The notes under the pieces were generated by a model, which saw nothing but the letters and a program-made list of their open reading frames with translations, was not told where the DNA came from and made no database searches. A program made the translations under genes and the position numbers. This document shows, one piece after another, positions 23,821 to 34,675 of a DNA stretch of 64,000 nucleotides. Source of the stretch: Haematobia irritans (lineage: Eukaryota > Arthropoda > Insecta > Diptera > Muscidae); the NCBI RefSeq assembly GCF_050003625.1, contig NC_134401.1:68614537-68678536 (forward strand). Reading direction: 5' to 3'. Position 1 is the first letter of the stretch; each line of letters opens with the position of its first letter.

Positions 23821-25915
23821 AAGTTTGCTCTCGAAACGACAGCATGCATACTCGAAGGGCAGGTCTACTGAGACCGCATTGCATGAACTGGTCAGCTTTA
23901 TTGAAAGCTCACTATCTATCAAAGAATACACAATCGTGGCGTTTCTAGACATCGAAGGGGCGTTCAATAATGTCCATCCGAGCTCGATATTAAATGGACT
24001 GACAACTCTGAATGTTGATCCAGGTATACTTAGGCTGTTAGACGAACTTCTAATAAAGAGACGTATTTCAGCCACACTAGGGCAAGCAAACATACAAAGG
24101 TATGTGAACAGAGGCACTTCCCAAGGAGGAGTTCTATCACCTCTTCTTTGGAATGTTGCTATAAACAACCTTCTGGTTTCTCTAGAAAAATCATCCACAA
24201 TCAGAGATATTATACAGAGAGCTCTCCGGATGACTGAGAAATGGGCGAAAGATAATGGTCTTGGTGTAAATCCAGCAAAGACAGAAATAGTCATGTACTG
24301 CAAAGATCGCAAAACTCCAACGGTTAGGCCCATTTCCTTAGGGGGTACTGAAATTCCCTTTGGTGAGTGTGCAAAATACCTTGGCGTTAGTTTGGACAGG
24401 AAGCTGAATTTTAGGCTTAATATTGAAGAGAGAGCGAGAAAAGCCACGGTAGCTTTGTACTCGTGCAAAAAGGTAATAGGGAAAAAGTGGGGACTAAGAC
24501 CAAAAATTGTGCATTGGCTATACACGGCAGTGGTTAGACCTATAATGCTATATGGTGTTGTAGTCTGGTGGCCGGCACTTCAGAAACCGACTTGTTTAGA
24601 TAAAGTTCAGCGTATGGCGAGCTTATGTATCTCAGGCGCATTTAGTAAGACAGGAACAAATTCCCTTAATGTCATGCTACATCTATTGCCTTTAGACATT
24701 TTGGCCAAACAGTCAGCTGCAACAACGGCTGTGCGGTTGCGCGAGCTATCGCTGTGGTCGGAAAAAAATGTACGGTCATAGTTCGGTCCTCAAAGTAATG
24801 CCAGATGTGCCTAACGTAGTGGAGTACACCCTGGCAAAACCACTTTTCGACAAAAAGTTTGAAACTCTAATTCCCAACAGTGAGGCGTGGTGTACACAGA
24901 CCCCGGGGAATAAAAGGTATATAGATTTCTATACTGATGGCTCCAAATTGAATGGACAAGTGGGGTTCGGAGTATATTCTAAAGATCTGGAAATTCGAAT
25001 AGCGAAAAGATTACCTAATCACTTTAGTGTTTTTCAGGCTGAAATATTGGCAATAAGAGAGGTGGTGAGTTGGCTGAGAAGTAATGTTCCAACAAATATT
25101 GGCATTAATATATACTCAGACAGTCAATCTGCAATTAAATCCTTGGACTCTGTGTTCCTTAACTCAAAAACGGCCATAGACTGCCGCAAATCTCTCAACG
25201 AGATGGCTGAGCAGTACAATATTCACCTAATATGGGTGCCTCGCCATAGGAACATACCGGGGAACTGTGAAGCAGATGTGTTAGCAAGGCTAGGAACTAC
25301 CTTACATATTCCAGGGGAACTAGAATCTGTTGGTATGCCTCTGGCCACCTGCAAGCTCTTACTGCGTGAGAAGGCTGTTATGATGGCCAATATTCGATGG
25401 GAAAATTGCAAGGCTTGAAACGACACCAAGCAAATATGGCCCCATTTAAACTTAAACGGCACACTAGATATGCTAGTGTTCTCAAGGCGTCAGATAGCAC
25501 TCCTAATATCTGCTATAACGGGTCGCTGCCTGATAGGCGAATTTGCAAAAACTATAGGTGCGAAGTATAATGACTATTGTATAAGCTGTCATGACGTGGA
25601 GGAAAAGGAATCAATTAAACACATCTTGTGTGAGTGTCCTGCTTTTTGTGTAAGGCGTAAGCGAATTTTAGGAGCATATAGCTTTAGATTACTGGCTGAC
25701 CTGGAAAACGTTAACTTAAGCAGTTTGTTAATGTTTTTGGAGCAATCTGGTTGGTTCCACAAAAGTAAATAATAGAGAAGGTTCAGTGGTTAAGACTAGA
25801 AGTGTCCATATGTAATAGGTACTTTTAGTTAAATGTGGTATCACAATGGACTGAATAGTCTAAGTGAGCCTGAAATTTAATCGGGCTGCCACTTTAACCT
25901 AACCTAACCTAACCT
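23821..25915 (+). mobile_element. I/R1/LOA-like LINE, 5'-truncated copy 2
   Basis: This matches the minus-strand LINE at 10613-17303 from mid reverse transcriptase (LSKRQHAYSKGRSTETALHE) to the 3' end CCTAACCTAACCTAACCTA. A 7-bp TAATGCA occurs before the 5' end (23807-23813, with about 7 extra bases) and directly after the tail (25914-25920), a plausible target duplication. The insertion lies in the Jockey ORF1. 5' truncation and a short duplication fit target-primed reverse transcription. Confidence 0.85.
23825..25772 (+). pseudogene. LINE ORF2 C-terminal half, YADD deleted
   Basis: The frame 23825-24781 covers the reverse transcriptase palm and thumb, and 24768-25418 covers RNase H (FYTDGSKLNG, NIYSDSQSAIKS, LIWVPRHRNIPGNCEADVLA). 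The Cys-rich C-terminus (YCISCHDVEEKESIKHILCE) is at about 25560-25640. One frameshift is at about 24770. Compared with copy 1, an in-frame deletion of 21 codons at about 24186 removes the whole catalytic YADD segment, joining SLEK to SSTIRDII. Copy 2 keeps cleaner frames than copy 1 but could not polymerise. Confidence 0.88.
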
Positions 25916-26874
25916 AATGCAAATATTAGTGTGGCTAATGAATCGGGAGATACCCGACAGATCATATATGCACGAAGAGGAATTGGCAAAGGAAACCGAG
26001 TGGATCCTTGTTAAAAAAGATAAAAGATAAAAAATACATGGGGAGCCCTTAACACCCACGATAAGTCATGGTGAGGAGACTGTAAATCCAAGGCCTGTTC
26101 GCCCACCACCTATTATAGTCCGCAGTGTGGAAAATTACGCCGCTCTTCGTAATATCTAAAATCACTATAAAACAAATTGATGATCTCTCTAAAAAATATC
26201 AACGTTTGAAGCCAATGATTACAGAGAGTAACCAAAGCTCTTAATGAGAACAACATACAGTGGCATTCATATGAAAGCAAACGTGATCGCCAAATACGTG
26301 TGGTAGCGAAGAACCTTCATCACTTATATCGGATCTGAAAGAACAAGGCTTCAATATTTTCAATGCTTTTAATAAAACTCATCACTATACCAAGAGTCCC
26401 CACAATATATTTATCCTAAGCTTCCATCCGTCAGAGAATATAAAAGATATATATGAAATAAAACAAATTTTGAACACCATGGTAAAATAGAAGCGATTAC
26501 ACACCCAAAAGCCATTCCCCAGTGTAATAACTGCCAGGGATATAATCATACGAAGAATTACTGCTCAAAACAACCAAGGTGCGCTAATGCGCGGGCAAAC
26601 ATGAAACCATAAATTGCGAAAAACCATCCGTTTTTCTCCCGAAATGCTGCAATTGCGGTGAACAACATCCTGCGAGCTACAGAGGATGTATTGTTGCTAA
26701 GGAGCTTCAAAAATTGCGCAATCAAAAGCAAAAACTCAATAAACGATATCTAAACTCTGCAAATCTGGTCCAAAACAATAATGAACCACAAATAAATGCA
26801 CCAGTTCTAACGACTTCCCAAAAAGCATCAAAAACAAATCAACACAGAACAACTAATATGTACTCTGATACACT
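25916..26874 (+). pseudogene. Jockey-type LINE ORF1, main part with zinc knuckles
   Basis: Frameshifted coding sequence resumes after the LINE tail (ANISVANESGDTRQI). Around 26270-26480 is a PRE-C2HC-like region (YESKRDRQIRVVAKNLHH, KEQGFNIFNAFNKTHH). At about 26510-26710 there are three Cys-rich knuckles (QCNNCQGYNHTKNYC; PRC; PKCCNCGEQHPASYRGC). This is Jockey-clade ORF1 order: coiled coil, PRE-C2HC, CCHC knuckles. Several small indels break the frame. At 26868-26874 (ATACACT) it is cut by a 4.8-kb insertion. Confidence 0.75.
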
Positions 26875-27591
26875 GAAAAAACAGTGAACCCTTTTCCATT
26901 GCAAAATGAACTAAACTGTAGTAATATTGACCATGATTTAGCCCTTAAGATTTTTTTCAACTTGTCTAGTTTATAATTCTCTTAAATTTTAGTTCATCTA
27001 TAACATTGTATTTTAGTTCATTTTTACAACACCATAAGATTTATATACCCCTATCAAGTTAAAAAGTCAGTATTATTTTGGTTTACTTGCTTATTTTTTG
27101 GGAAACCCGATAATAAAAATGGGTTAACAGTCTCTTTAAAATGTCGACGACTAAACTATTTTTAAACCAATCATTCCACAATACAAAGAAATTAAATAAT
27201 TAAAGTAACAACAAACCGTTTTACTATTATGAAAATTTTCATACATTAAAATTAAACTTTCTTTAAGCAAAAGTACTTTATTATAAAAACTTATGATGAA
27301 AGTTCTTAATACAATGTTTTCTGTGAATAAAAATTATGACCACGTCGAACAGAGAGTAATTCATTTGAACTCGCTGTTTTATTCATCGTAGGTAATTTTT
27401 TCACATATATTGCTGAAATAAATGGAAGCAATAATGAAAATTGTTAAATATTAACACCATGTAATGAAATATAATTTTTTAGTTCTTTATTTTAGCTTGT
27501 AACTTACCATATTTGGGGCATTTTATCAAATGATGTAAGGAATTTAACTTTTCTTTGGAAAACGTATCTCATAAAATTTGTACCTGAAACA

Positions 27592-28222
27592 ATTAGAGAA
27601 ATAATTAAGTATTCTATATAAACTCATAAAACTGTGTTGTTATCGATGTGAAGTATATAATAAAATAAATATTCTAATTGAAAGAAAGACAAAGTTTTAA
27701 TATAAAACTTACCAATTCTCTATTAAATTGTACGCTGATGGGAAATATAAAAAGTTGTCCAAATTTATTTGGGTTACTCTGAAATTAAATATTTATTTTT
27801 TACATTAAATAAAATTATTAAATAGGTTTCCAAAAAATCTAATGAAAAAAATAATAATATGCATATTATTAGAGAAATAATTAAGTATTCTATATAAACT
27901 CATAAAACTGTGTTGTTATCGATGTGAAGGATATAATAAAATAAATATTCTAGTTGAAAAAAAGCCAAAGTTTTAATATAAAACTTACCAAATCTCTATT
28001 AAATTGTACGCTGAGGGGAAATATAAAAAGTTGTCCAAATTTATTTGGGTTACTCTGAAAATAAATATTTATTTTTTACATTAAATAAAATTACCAAAAA
28101 ATCTAATGAAAAAAATAATAATAATATGCATATTATTATTTTTTTCATTAGATTTTTTGGAAACCTATTTAATAATTTTATTTAATGTAAAAAATAAATA
28201 TTTAATTTCAGAGTAACCCAAA
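27592..28222. repeat. 276-bp tandem duplication ending in a long palindrome
   Basis: ATTAGAGAAATAATTAAG starts at 27592 and again at 27868, giving a 276-bp period. The second unit runs into an inverted repeat centred on ATGCAT (28126-28131), with arms 28045-28125 and 28132-28222. The right arm is about 10 bp longer because it keeps AACCTATTTAATAATT, which is also present in unit 1. The palindrome was therefore made from a unit-1-like sequence. Very A+T-rich and non-coding. Confidence 0.75.
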
Positions 28223-28241
28223 AACCAAATATTCTGGTTAA

Positions 28242-28655
28242 CCCTAGACAGTCTTCATACGTCAAAATGACACGTAATTTAATTTTCGATATTGAATAAG
28301 AAAATAAATTCAAGTTTGGTTCACTTTTTCGCTCACGATGAAAATTATAGCCTCTTGAAATGAGTCGTAGTAAAAATGACGAAGGATGACGTTAATGTAC
28401 AAAAAAGAAAGTTAAAGAATCCTTACCAATTCACTATTAAATTACAAGCAAAAGAGTACTAAAAATGTTTACAAATATTTAAGGGGTTATGAATTTTTGT
28501 CGTATACTAATTAACACCAAATTGAATAAGGAAATAAACTAAATTTTGGTTCTCAATTTTTCTCACGATGCCAATTATAGCGTCATGAATTAAGCCGTCG
28601 TCAAAATGACGAAGGATGATGTTAGTGTACAAAAAATAAGGATGACTTTCCAGGG
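28242..28655. mobile_element. piggyBac-type MITE with TTAA target duplication
   Basis: TTAA stands at 28238-28241 and 28656-28659. The ends are CCCTAGACAGTC and GACTTTCCAGGG, fitting piggyBac terminal repeats that start CCCT. The 414-bp interior has two related halves, each with AATGACGAAGGATGA (about 28375 and 28598). No transposase is present. Confidence 0.8.
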
Positions 28656-29331
28656 TTAACAAATAATAATATACATAAAAAATATTCTTTTTAAAAGAAA
28701 GCCATATTAAAAAAATACTTACCAATTTATGACTAAAATATACGCTGAGATATAACAAAAATTTTCCAAATTCATCTGGAATTAAATATTAATTTTTTAC
28801 ATTGAATAATAAAAATTTCAATACACTTTCAATTTCAACATATTTTCCAAAATATTCTTAATAACTATTTTCTAAACTACCGATAAAATATTAATAACTT
28901 TCATTTAAAACGTTTAATAAACAAACACAGTGGGGAGCAATAACGAGTACATGTTTGTACTTCTTGCACTGCAAAGCTCATAATAATTGTTATATGAAAG
29001 CAAATAGATAAAGACTTTTGTTTTTGCTTTCGTGATCGATTCTCGACAAAACAGAATACAATTTGAAAAGAAAAGCTCAAAAATGAGAGAGAGTAAGAAT
29101 GCTACACCTTCATAACACGTATGTACTCACTTTTGCACCAATGCAAATGTCAAGAAAAACAGTTAGTTTTTGATATTGTTGGTTTTCGCATGGCTTTTTT
29201 GTTAATTTTTTTATCTTTGCTAGGCAATATTTTTAGTTTGTAATGTCACTTGATTGAAGCAGTCGCTAAAAATCTGCTGCATTCCAGAAATAGAATACCA
29301 TTATAAAAGTTATTAAAAAAATGAAGAAACT

Positions 29332-29371
29332 GTACGATAGTGTCGTAAAAATTTAATACGACACTATCGTA
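29332..29371. repeat. Perfect 15-bp inverted repeat in the Tc1 element
   Basis: TACGATAGTGTCGTA and its exact complement TACGACACTATCGTA are separated by about 9 A/T bases, just upstream of or within the transposase N-terminal codons. It would form a stable hairpin in RNA. It may be a fold-back mutation or a control element. Confidence 0.7.
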
Positions 29372-30295
29372 TCCATGACGGAAAATAGTGTTTCATCACG
29401 GTTAATAGGAAAACAGCTTAAAATAAGTCAAACCGTGGTCATAAGAGTTCAGTTGAAATATTTCATCTAAAATTGAAACACGTGTTCGCCAAAAACTTTT
29501 ATCGGCAGCAGACGCACGTTTCATGATGATCGAGATGAGAAGAAACAAGTCTTTAACACCAAACGAAGCTTCCTTGGCAATTAATAAGCCTGTTAGCCGT
29601 TGGACGGCGAGAAGAGCGCTCCACAATATTGGATATATCGCAGCTGTGAAGAAAAAAACAGCATTATCCAAAAAAAATGTTAAGGCACTGCTAGAGTTCG
29701 CCAGAACACATAAAAATTGGACTAAAGACGACTGGAAACGAGTTATATGGTCTGATGAATCCAAATTTAATCGCTTTCAGTCTGACGGTAAGCAATATTG
29801 TTGGCGACGGCCAAGTGAGAAAATCCAGAGACACCACGTAAAGCAAACTGTTAAGCACGGCGGAGGAAGCGTAATGGTATGGGGGTGTTTCACGTGGTGG
29901 CATGTTGGACGATTACAAAAAATAGACGGAATCATGAAAGAAAAGAAGACTATCTCAATATTTTACAAACCCATCTTCCCGATTTTGTGGAGAAATGTGC
30001 CTATCCGGAAGACCAACTTACATTTCAACAAGATGGAGACCCCAAACACACCACCAAAATCGTAGAAGAATGGCTTGGCGACCAAAATTTTCAATTGATA
30101 AAGTCCTGATCTCAATCCGATTGAAAATTTATGGTCAAACGTGAAAAGCCTGTTGGGACAATATGAAACATCCCCTTCGAACCTGGACGAGCTTTGGCAG
30201 CGAGTGCACGTGGAATGGCAAAAAATACCTACTTAGATTATACCAAAACGCATAAAAAGCGTATTATTGAATAAAGGATTTTGGACAACATATTA
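29370..30295 (+). pseudogene. Tc1-type transposase, frameshifted
   Basis: Cut-and-paste transposase remnant. An N-terminal helix-turn-helix (LIGKQLKISQTVVIRVQ) is near 29420. A second DNA-binding part (SLAINKPVSRWTARRALHNI) and the catalytic core (DWKRVIWSDESKFNRFQ with the first Asp; GGGSVMVWGCF) lie in 29523-29930. The frame then shifts to TFQQDGDPKHTTKIVEEW (second Asp, about 30035) and again to DLNPIENLWSNVKSLL (Glu, about 30115). All three catalytic residues are readable in separate frames, but stops and shifts preclude a product. The WPxQS block before DLNP is lost. Confidence 0.82.
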
Positions 30296-30579
30296 AAAAT
30301 GTGCATCATCGGTACATTTATAAAATGGAGCAAAATTGAGTACATGCCAATTACATTATTTTGGTATTTAATTTTTCGTGATTTCTGTCTTTAATGCAGT
30401 ATACTTTATTTGAGCTTGTAAAGAAATCAATTTCAAATAAATGAAAAAAAAAATTATTTCAGTTTGTTTGGGGCGAAAAGGAGCAAGAAGTATAAACATG
30501 TACTCATTTCTGCTCCGCAATGTATGTCTCAAAAATACAAAATAGTCCATGCCTTTATATTCCCTGCTTAAAAGATGCA

Positions 30580-30836
30580 ACAGCCCACGCCAACGCCAAC
30601 TATACAACTGAAGCATGCCAAACAAAACCAAGCAAATCCAAAACATTTATACAACAACAAAAACACATGTGCCTTTATTGAAAACAACACCTCATCCACG
30701 AAAAACAAACACACACACAAACCACTAAATGAACAAAAATGAAAACAACCCCACGCTCATGTATACACAACATACCCAGCCCTCGCTACCATTTCTCATT
30801 AATGCAGTACTCTCACTCAAACAAAACTCAAATAAC
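30580..30836 (+). other. G-poor, CA-rich stretch
   Basis: About 250 bp with very few G residues on the plus strand and many CAA, ACA and CCA triplets. One frame reads Pro/Thr/Gln/Lys-rich without stops for some 60 codons (PTPTPTIQLKHAKQNQ). This composition fits the C-terminal tail of a Jockey ORF1, or a strand-biased satellite. The assignment is open. Confidence 0.35.
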
Positions 30837-31256
30837 ATCATCTTTACATTAATCACATTCCACTATGCCGATAAAGATCTCTGTAGTATGCATTAGTTCA
30901 TCGCATCTGCTGATAATTTACTCTAAGAATAATATTCGTAAAGGCACATCAGTTTATGAACGATGAAACGTTTAACTTAGAATTTGCAAAAACTTCATGA
31001 AATGTTATCTATCATTTTTGACGAAAATGTCTATAAATTTAATCACATCATCTTTACATTAATCACATTCCACTATGCTGATAAAGATCTCTGTAGTATG
31101 CATTAGTTCATCGCATCTGCTGATAATTTACTCTAAGAATAATATTCGTAAAGGCACATCAGTTTATGAACGATGAAACGTTTAACTTAGAATTTGCAAA
31201 AACTTCATGAAATGTTATCTATCATTTTTGACGAAAATGTCTATAAATTTAATCAC
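30837..31256. repeat. 210-bp perfect tandem duplication
   Basis: Units 30837-31046 and 31047-31256 differ at one noticed base (GCCGATAAAG versus GCTGATAAAG). No coding content. The near-identity implies a recent duplication or an assembly artefact. Confidence 0.85.
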
Positions 31257-31734
31257 ATGTGAACTAAAAATATTTCATTGGATAATTTTCTACCAACAAT
31301 TATTTACTATAGGAATTGTCAGTAAGAAATTGCTATCCACTTTCAAGTTCATTTTTCGTAAAAAAATATTTTCTCATACAAAAAAATCTTATAGTATATT
31401 GCACTTATTATTTAGAAAGTACTTTACATTTCACAAGTAGTTTTATAGCGTGACAAACGAATTTTTAACTACCAGTTAAGGAATTTTTAAGGAAATTTCA
31501 ATCGTATTTTGTAGGCCATGAACTAAATGATTGCTACTTAGAATTTGTAAAATTTCCTTTCGAGTAGTTAATTTTCGTTGAAGACGAAAAATGAACTAAA
31601 TTTCTGGAAAATTCTTGTAAAAATCTTCTTAAATTTACAAGACACAAAAGCTACCCACGAAAATATTCTTTCAAAAAGAGCTTAGACAACCGGTTAAGTT
31701 AGTTAGAGGAGAATTTTTTCAATACACTCCAATA

Positions 31735-32455
31735 AATGCAGACATTGATAAAAATTATGCAGTGGAATGCAAATGGAATCACACATAGATGAACTTCGGT
31801 ACATCTTATATGAAAAAAAATATTGATATATGTCTCATAAGCGAGACACATTTTGATAACTAAATATTAAATACCGCAAATTAAGCTGGTTAATCGGAAA
31901 AAATTCAGTCTTGTCCACAGATAATAAACTCTTAATATATAAGCAAGCATTAAAACCAATATGGTTATATGGCATTCAACTATGGGGATGTGTGGCAAAC
32001 AGTTCTATCGAGAAAATACAAAGGTTTCAAAACAAAGTGATAAGAAGTGCAGTAAACGCTCCATGGTATGTCCAAAATAGTGACCTCCACCGAGACTTAA
32101 AAATGACTACGATCAAAGAGGAAACCTCTAAAATTGCAGAAAAACATCTTATCCGCCTACAGAACCATACTAATCGCGAAGCCCGTAATTTACTTCAAAC
32201 TTCCAATCAACCTAGAAGATTGCTCCGTTTCAAACCACATGATTTAGTAACACGGTTTAATATATGAAAGCCTTAATCCAAAAAACAATTTTACAAGAAT
32301 TTTTGGCCTAGCTTAGTCTTAGGATATTTTAATTTCTATAAGCCTATTTATTGTTAATAAATAAACTACTGGTTAGTCACTTCTTCATAATAGGGACTAG
32401 TTGTAGTATAAGTTAAGCATCATATATGTATTCGCTTAAATAAAAATAAAAAAAT
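31735..32455 (+). pseudogene. Jockey-type LINE ORF2, internally deleted, with 3' end
   Basis: The sequence opens with the endonuclease start (MQWNANGITH at about 31759; IDICLISETHFDN near 31830). It jumps at about 31870 straight to the reverse transcriptase thumb and C-terminus (KQALKPIWLYGIQLWGC, IEKIQRFQNKVIRSAV, NREARNLLQTSNQPRRL, ORF 31911-32267). About 500 codons, including the whole catalytic palm, are missing. The 3' UTR ends in A-rich sequence near 32440-32455 (AAATAAAAATAAAAAAATA). It is the 3' end of the Jockey element whose ORF1 starts near 19.2 kb. Confidence 0.78.
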
Positions 32456-32624
32456 ACAGAAAAAATCAACAATTGTATACTATAAATAGGTCACCTTAAA
32501 TGCTTAAGGGCACTATCAGAAATGACAAAAATGGGGATTTTACTTTTCCCATAGCAAAAAAACTTGCATAAAATTTACGAAACACATGTTTGACTATATA
32601 AAACTGGTAGGTTAATATTTCATT

Positions 32625-34165
32625 TATTTATTTATTTGATTGGGATTTTCAGTACAACAAACAACAAATCTTATAAATTTTATAAATATACTAAATATAC
32701 ATTGTCATAAATTAAAAATAGTAAGGATAAATCATTCAACTATTATTATTAATATTTAAATCGTTGAAAAATTATATTTGAATTCTCGTAGGTAATTAAA
32801 TTAAAAAAAAAATAAATAAAAAAATTTACAGTACTAAAAAAACAAATATATGTATATAAATTATTTAAATGAGTTTGTATATGTATTCCCTGGGAAATAG
32901 TGAACTCTGTTAGTAGATAACATCAAGATTCGCTATAGAATTTAATGACATTTGTCTTGAATCTATAATTGCTTCTTATGATTTGAATGTGATTTGGGAG
33001 AGACGGATAGTACGAATCAGGAAGTGTTTCTCAGATGAACTACGACGATGGCTTAGTTGTTAAATAGTTCTCCCCCGAGAAGATCTGGCAAAATTCAGTT
33101 TGTTATATAAGTATGTTGGCTTGTATGTGCTTATTATTTTATGTAAAAACATTAACGACTTATACATCAGATATTTTTCAAGAGGCAACTTCAGGACATT
33201 CGGCAAAAGATGAGAGACTATGTCAAATTTCCTCAAACCATACACATATCGTATAGCATTGTTAAATGTTGTTTGCAGTTTTCTGTAGTCCGAAGCATTA
33301 CAGCCCGCAAAAATCTCAGCGGCATAAAATAAGGTAGGAAGAATATAGCTTTTAACAAGAAGTAGCCTAATATTCAGAGGTATATACGGATGGGATGTCC
33401 ACAAATTACGAATCATAGAGTATATTTTTCCACAAGTGGCACTTATATGATCAGACCAGTTAAGAAGTTTGTTGAAAATAACCCCAAGGTTCTTTGCTTT
33501 GTCAATAACTTCTAGGAGTGACGTTCTCAATAATAAATGTATGTTGGTTCCAATTTCAACAGATTTATTACGGATAATTATTGCTTTGGATTTGCCTGGA
33601 TTAAGCTGTAAACCGTTACTTGAAGCCAAATATTGAATTCTAGAAAGATCTTGATTGATATTTGACACGCAGTTTTCTATAGAATCCAGGTGGCATGATG
33701 AATATAATTGTACGTCATCAGCATACATTTGAATATTAGAAAATTTCACTTGATCAGGCAAATCATTGGAATAAATGGAGTATAGAATAGGACCAAGAAT
33801 TGATCCTTGAGGAGCCCCTCTATTAAGTGGCAGTAGGGAGGAGTTGTATATTCCGTTGGTTGTAAACTGTGATCGCTTTGTGGGGTATGATGCTAGTAGG
33901 CGCACGGCGGTCGAATCAAAGTTAAAGTTAGATCTCAGTTTATTACATAGTATTGGATGCAGGACACTGTCAAAGGCTTTTGAATGATCAAGGAGTATGA
34001 GAAAAGCTATATCCCCGTTATCGAGAACCGACCGGCCTAAATCCAGACTGTTGTGTGGTTAGAAGGGTTTTCTCATTCAGGTAGTTTTGGATTTGAATAT
34101 GAAAAATTTTCTCTAGGACTTTGGATAGATATGTAGTTTGCATTAGAAGGAAGCGTAAGAATAGT
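32625..34165 (-). pseudogene. 5'-truncated LINE, reverse transcriptase (Jockey/CR1 group)
   Basis: The minus strand carries TLLTTQQSGFRP and AFLILLDHSKAFDSVL (34110-33930, two frames). Next comes an open 281-codon frame (33905-33060) with RGAPQGSILGPILYSIY, the intact catalytic FSNIQMYADDVQLYSS, and the thumb and C-terminal domain ending in a Tyr-rich segment. Decayed C-terminal codons continue to about 32870. The 3' end is a TAAATAAATAAATG tail near 32622-32640. The endonuclease is missing because of 5' truncation near 34165. A frameshift is near 34040. Confidence 0.8.
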
Positions 34166-34544
34166 ATTTCAGTCTCAAAAGGGAATAATATACGATTAAC
34201 AAATATTTTATACGAATAATTATATATAATGAATAAGGATACAGATTTATTCATCATAAAAATGAGTTTGAGATGTATCTAAAACAAAACGAAAACGAAA
34301 TAAAAGCCCTACTTGAAGCGATAGAAAAAAGATACGAAGGGAGAATGAGTCAAATAAAAAGACTACAAAGGATGAGTCAGTGTTGCCAGTATTGGGGATT
34401 TTCCCCCAAATTGGGGATATTTTTTCGTGAATGGGGACGAAATTTCTGACTTGGGGACTTGGGGATTTAAAGGGGAATTTCCATAAATTTGGGGATTTTT
34501 CGAGAAATCGGTTTAATCTTTTTTAACAAAATGTTTTTCTGTAG

Positions 34545-34675
34545 GAAATTTTGTCAAAATTTTATTTTTATAGAAAATTTTGTCAAAATTTTATTTCTAT
34601 AGAAAATTTTGTCAAAATTTAATTTCTATAGAATAGTTTGTCAAAATTTTATTTCTATAGAAAATTTTCATCCGA
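34545..34675. repeat. Minisatellite, ~29-bp unit
   Basis: About four and a half units of a motif containing GAAAATTTTGTCAAAATTTT followed by ATTTCTATA. Each unit is partly self-complementary (AAAATTTTG/CAAAATTTT). Confidence 0.85.

Larger units (their letters stand above)
28928..30522 (+). mobile_element. Tc1-type transposon (DD34E-like), decayed
   Basis: The terminal repeats CAGTGGGGAGCA (28928) and its complement TGCTCCGCAATG (30511-30522) extend inward over about 45 bp, sharing GAGTACATGTTT and TACTTCTTGC. TA follows on the right (30523-30524), while the left flank reads CA, a probable mutation. The length of 1,595 bp is normal for Tc1-type elements. Confidence 0.85.
26875..31721. mobile_element. 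Composite 4.85-kb insertion flanked by a 7-bp direct repeat
   Basis: ATACACT occurs at 26868-26874 and 31722-31728, on both sides of a block that separates the ORF1 and ORF2 parts of the Jockey element. The ends are GAAAAAACAGTG... and ...AATTTTTTCA, weakly inverted. The block has no coding region of its own outside the Tc1-type insert. It contains tandem and inverted repeats, a piggyBac-type MITE, the Tc1-type element and a 210-bp duplication. It could be one decayed DNA transposon with 7-8-bp target duplication, or several events. The G-poor stretch 30580-30835 may instead be Jockey ORF1. Confidence 0.45.
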
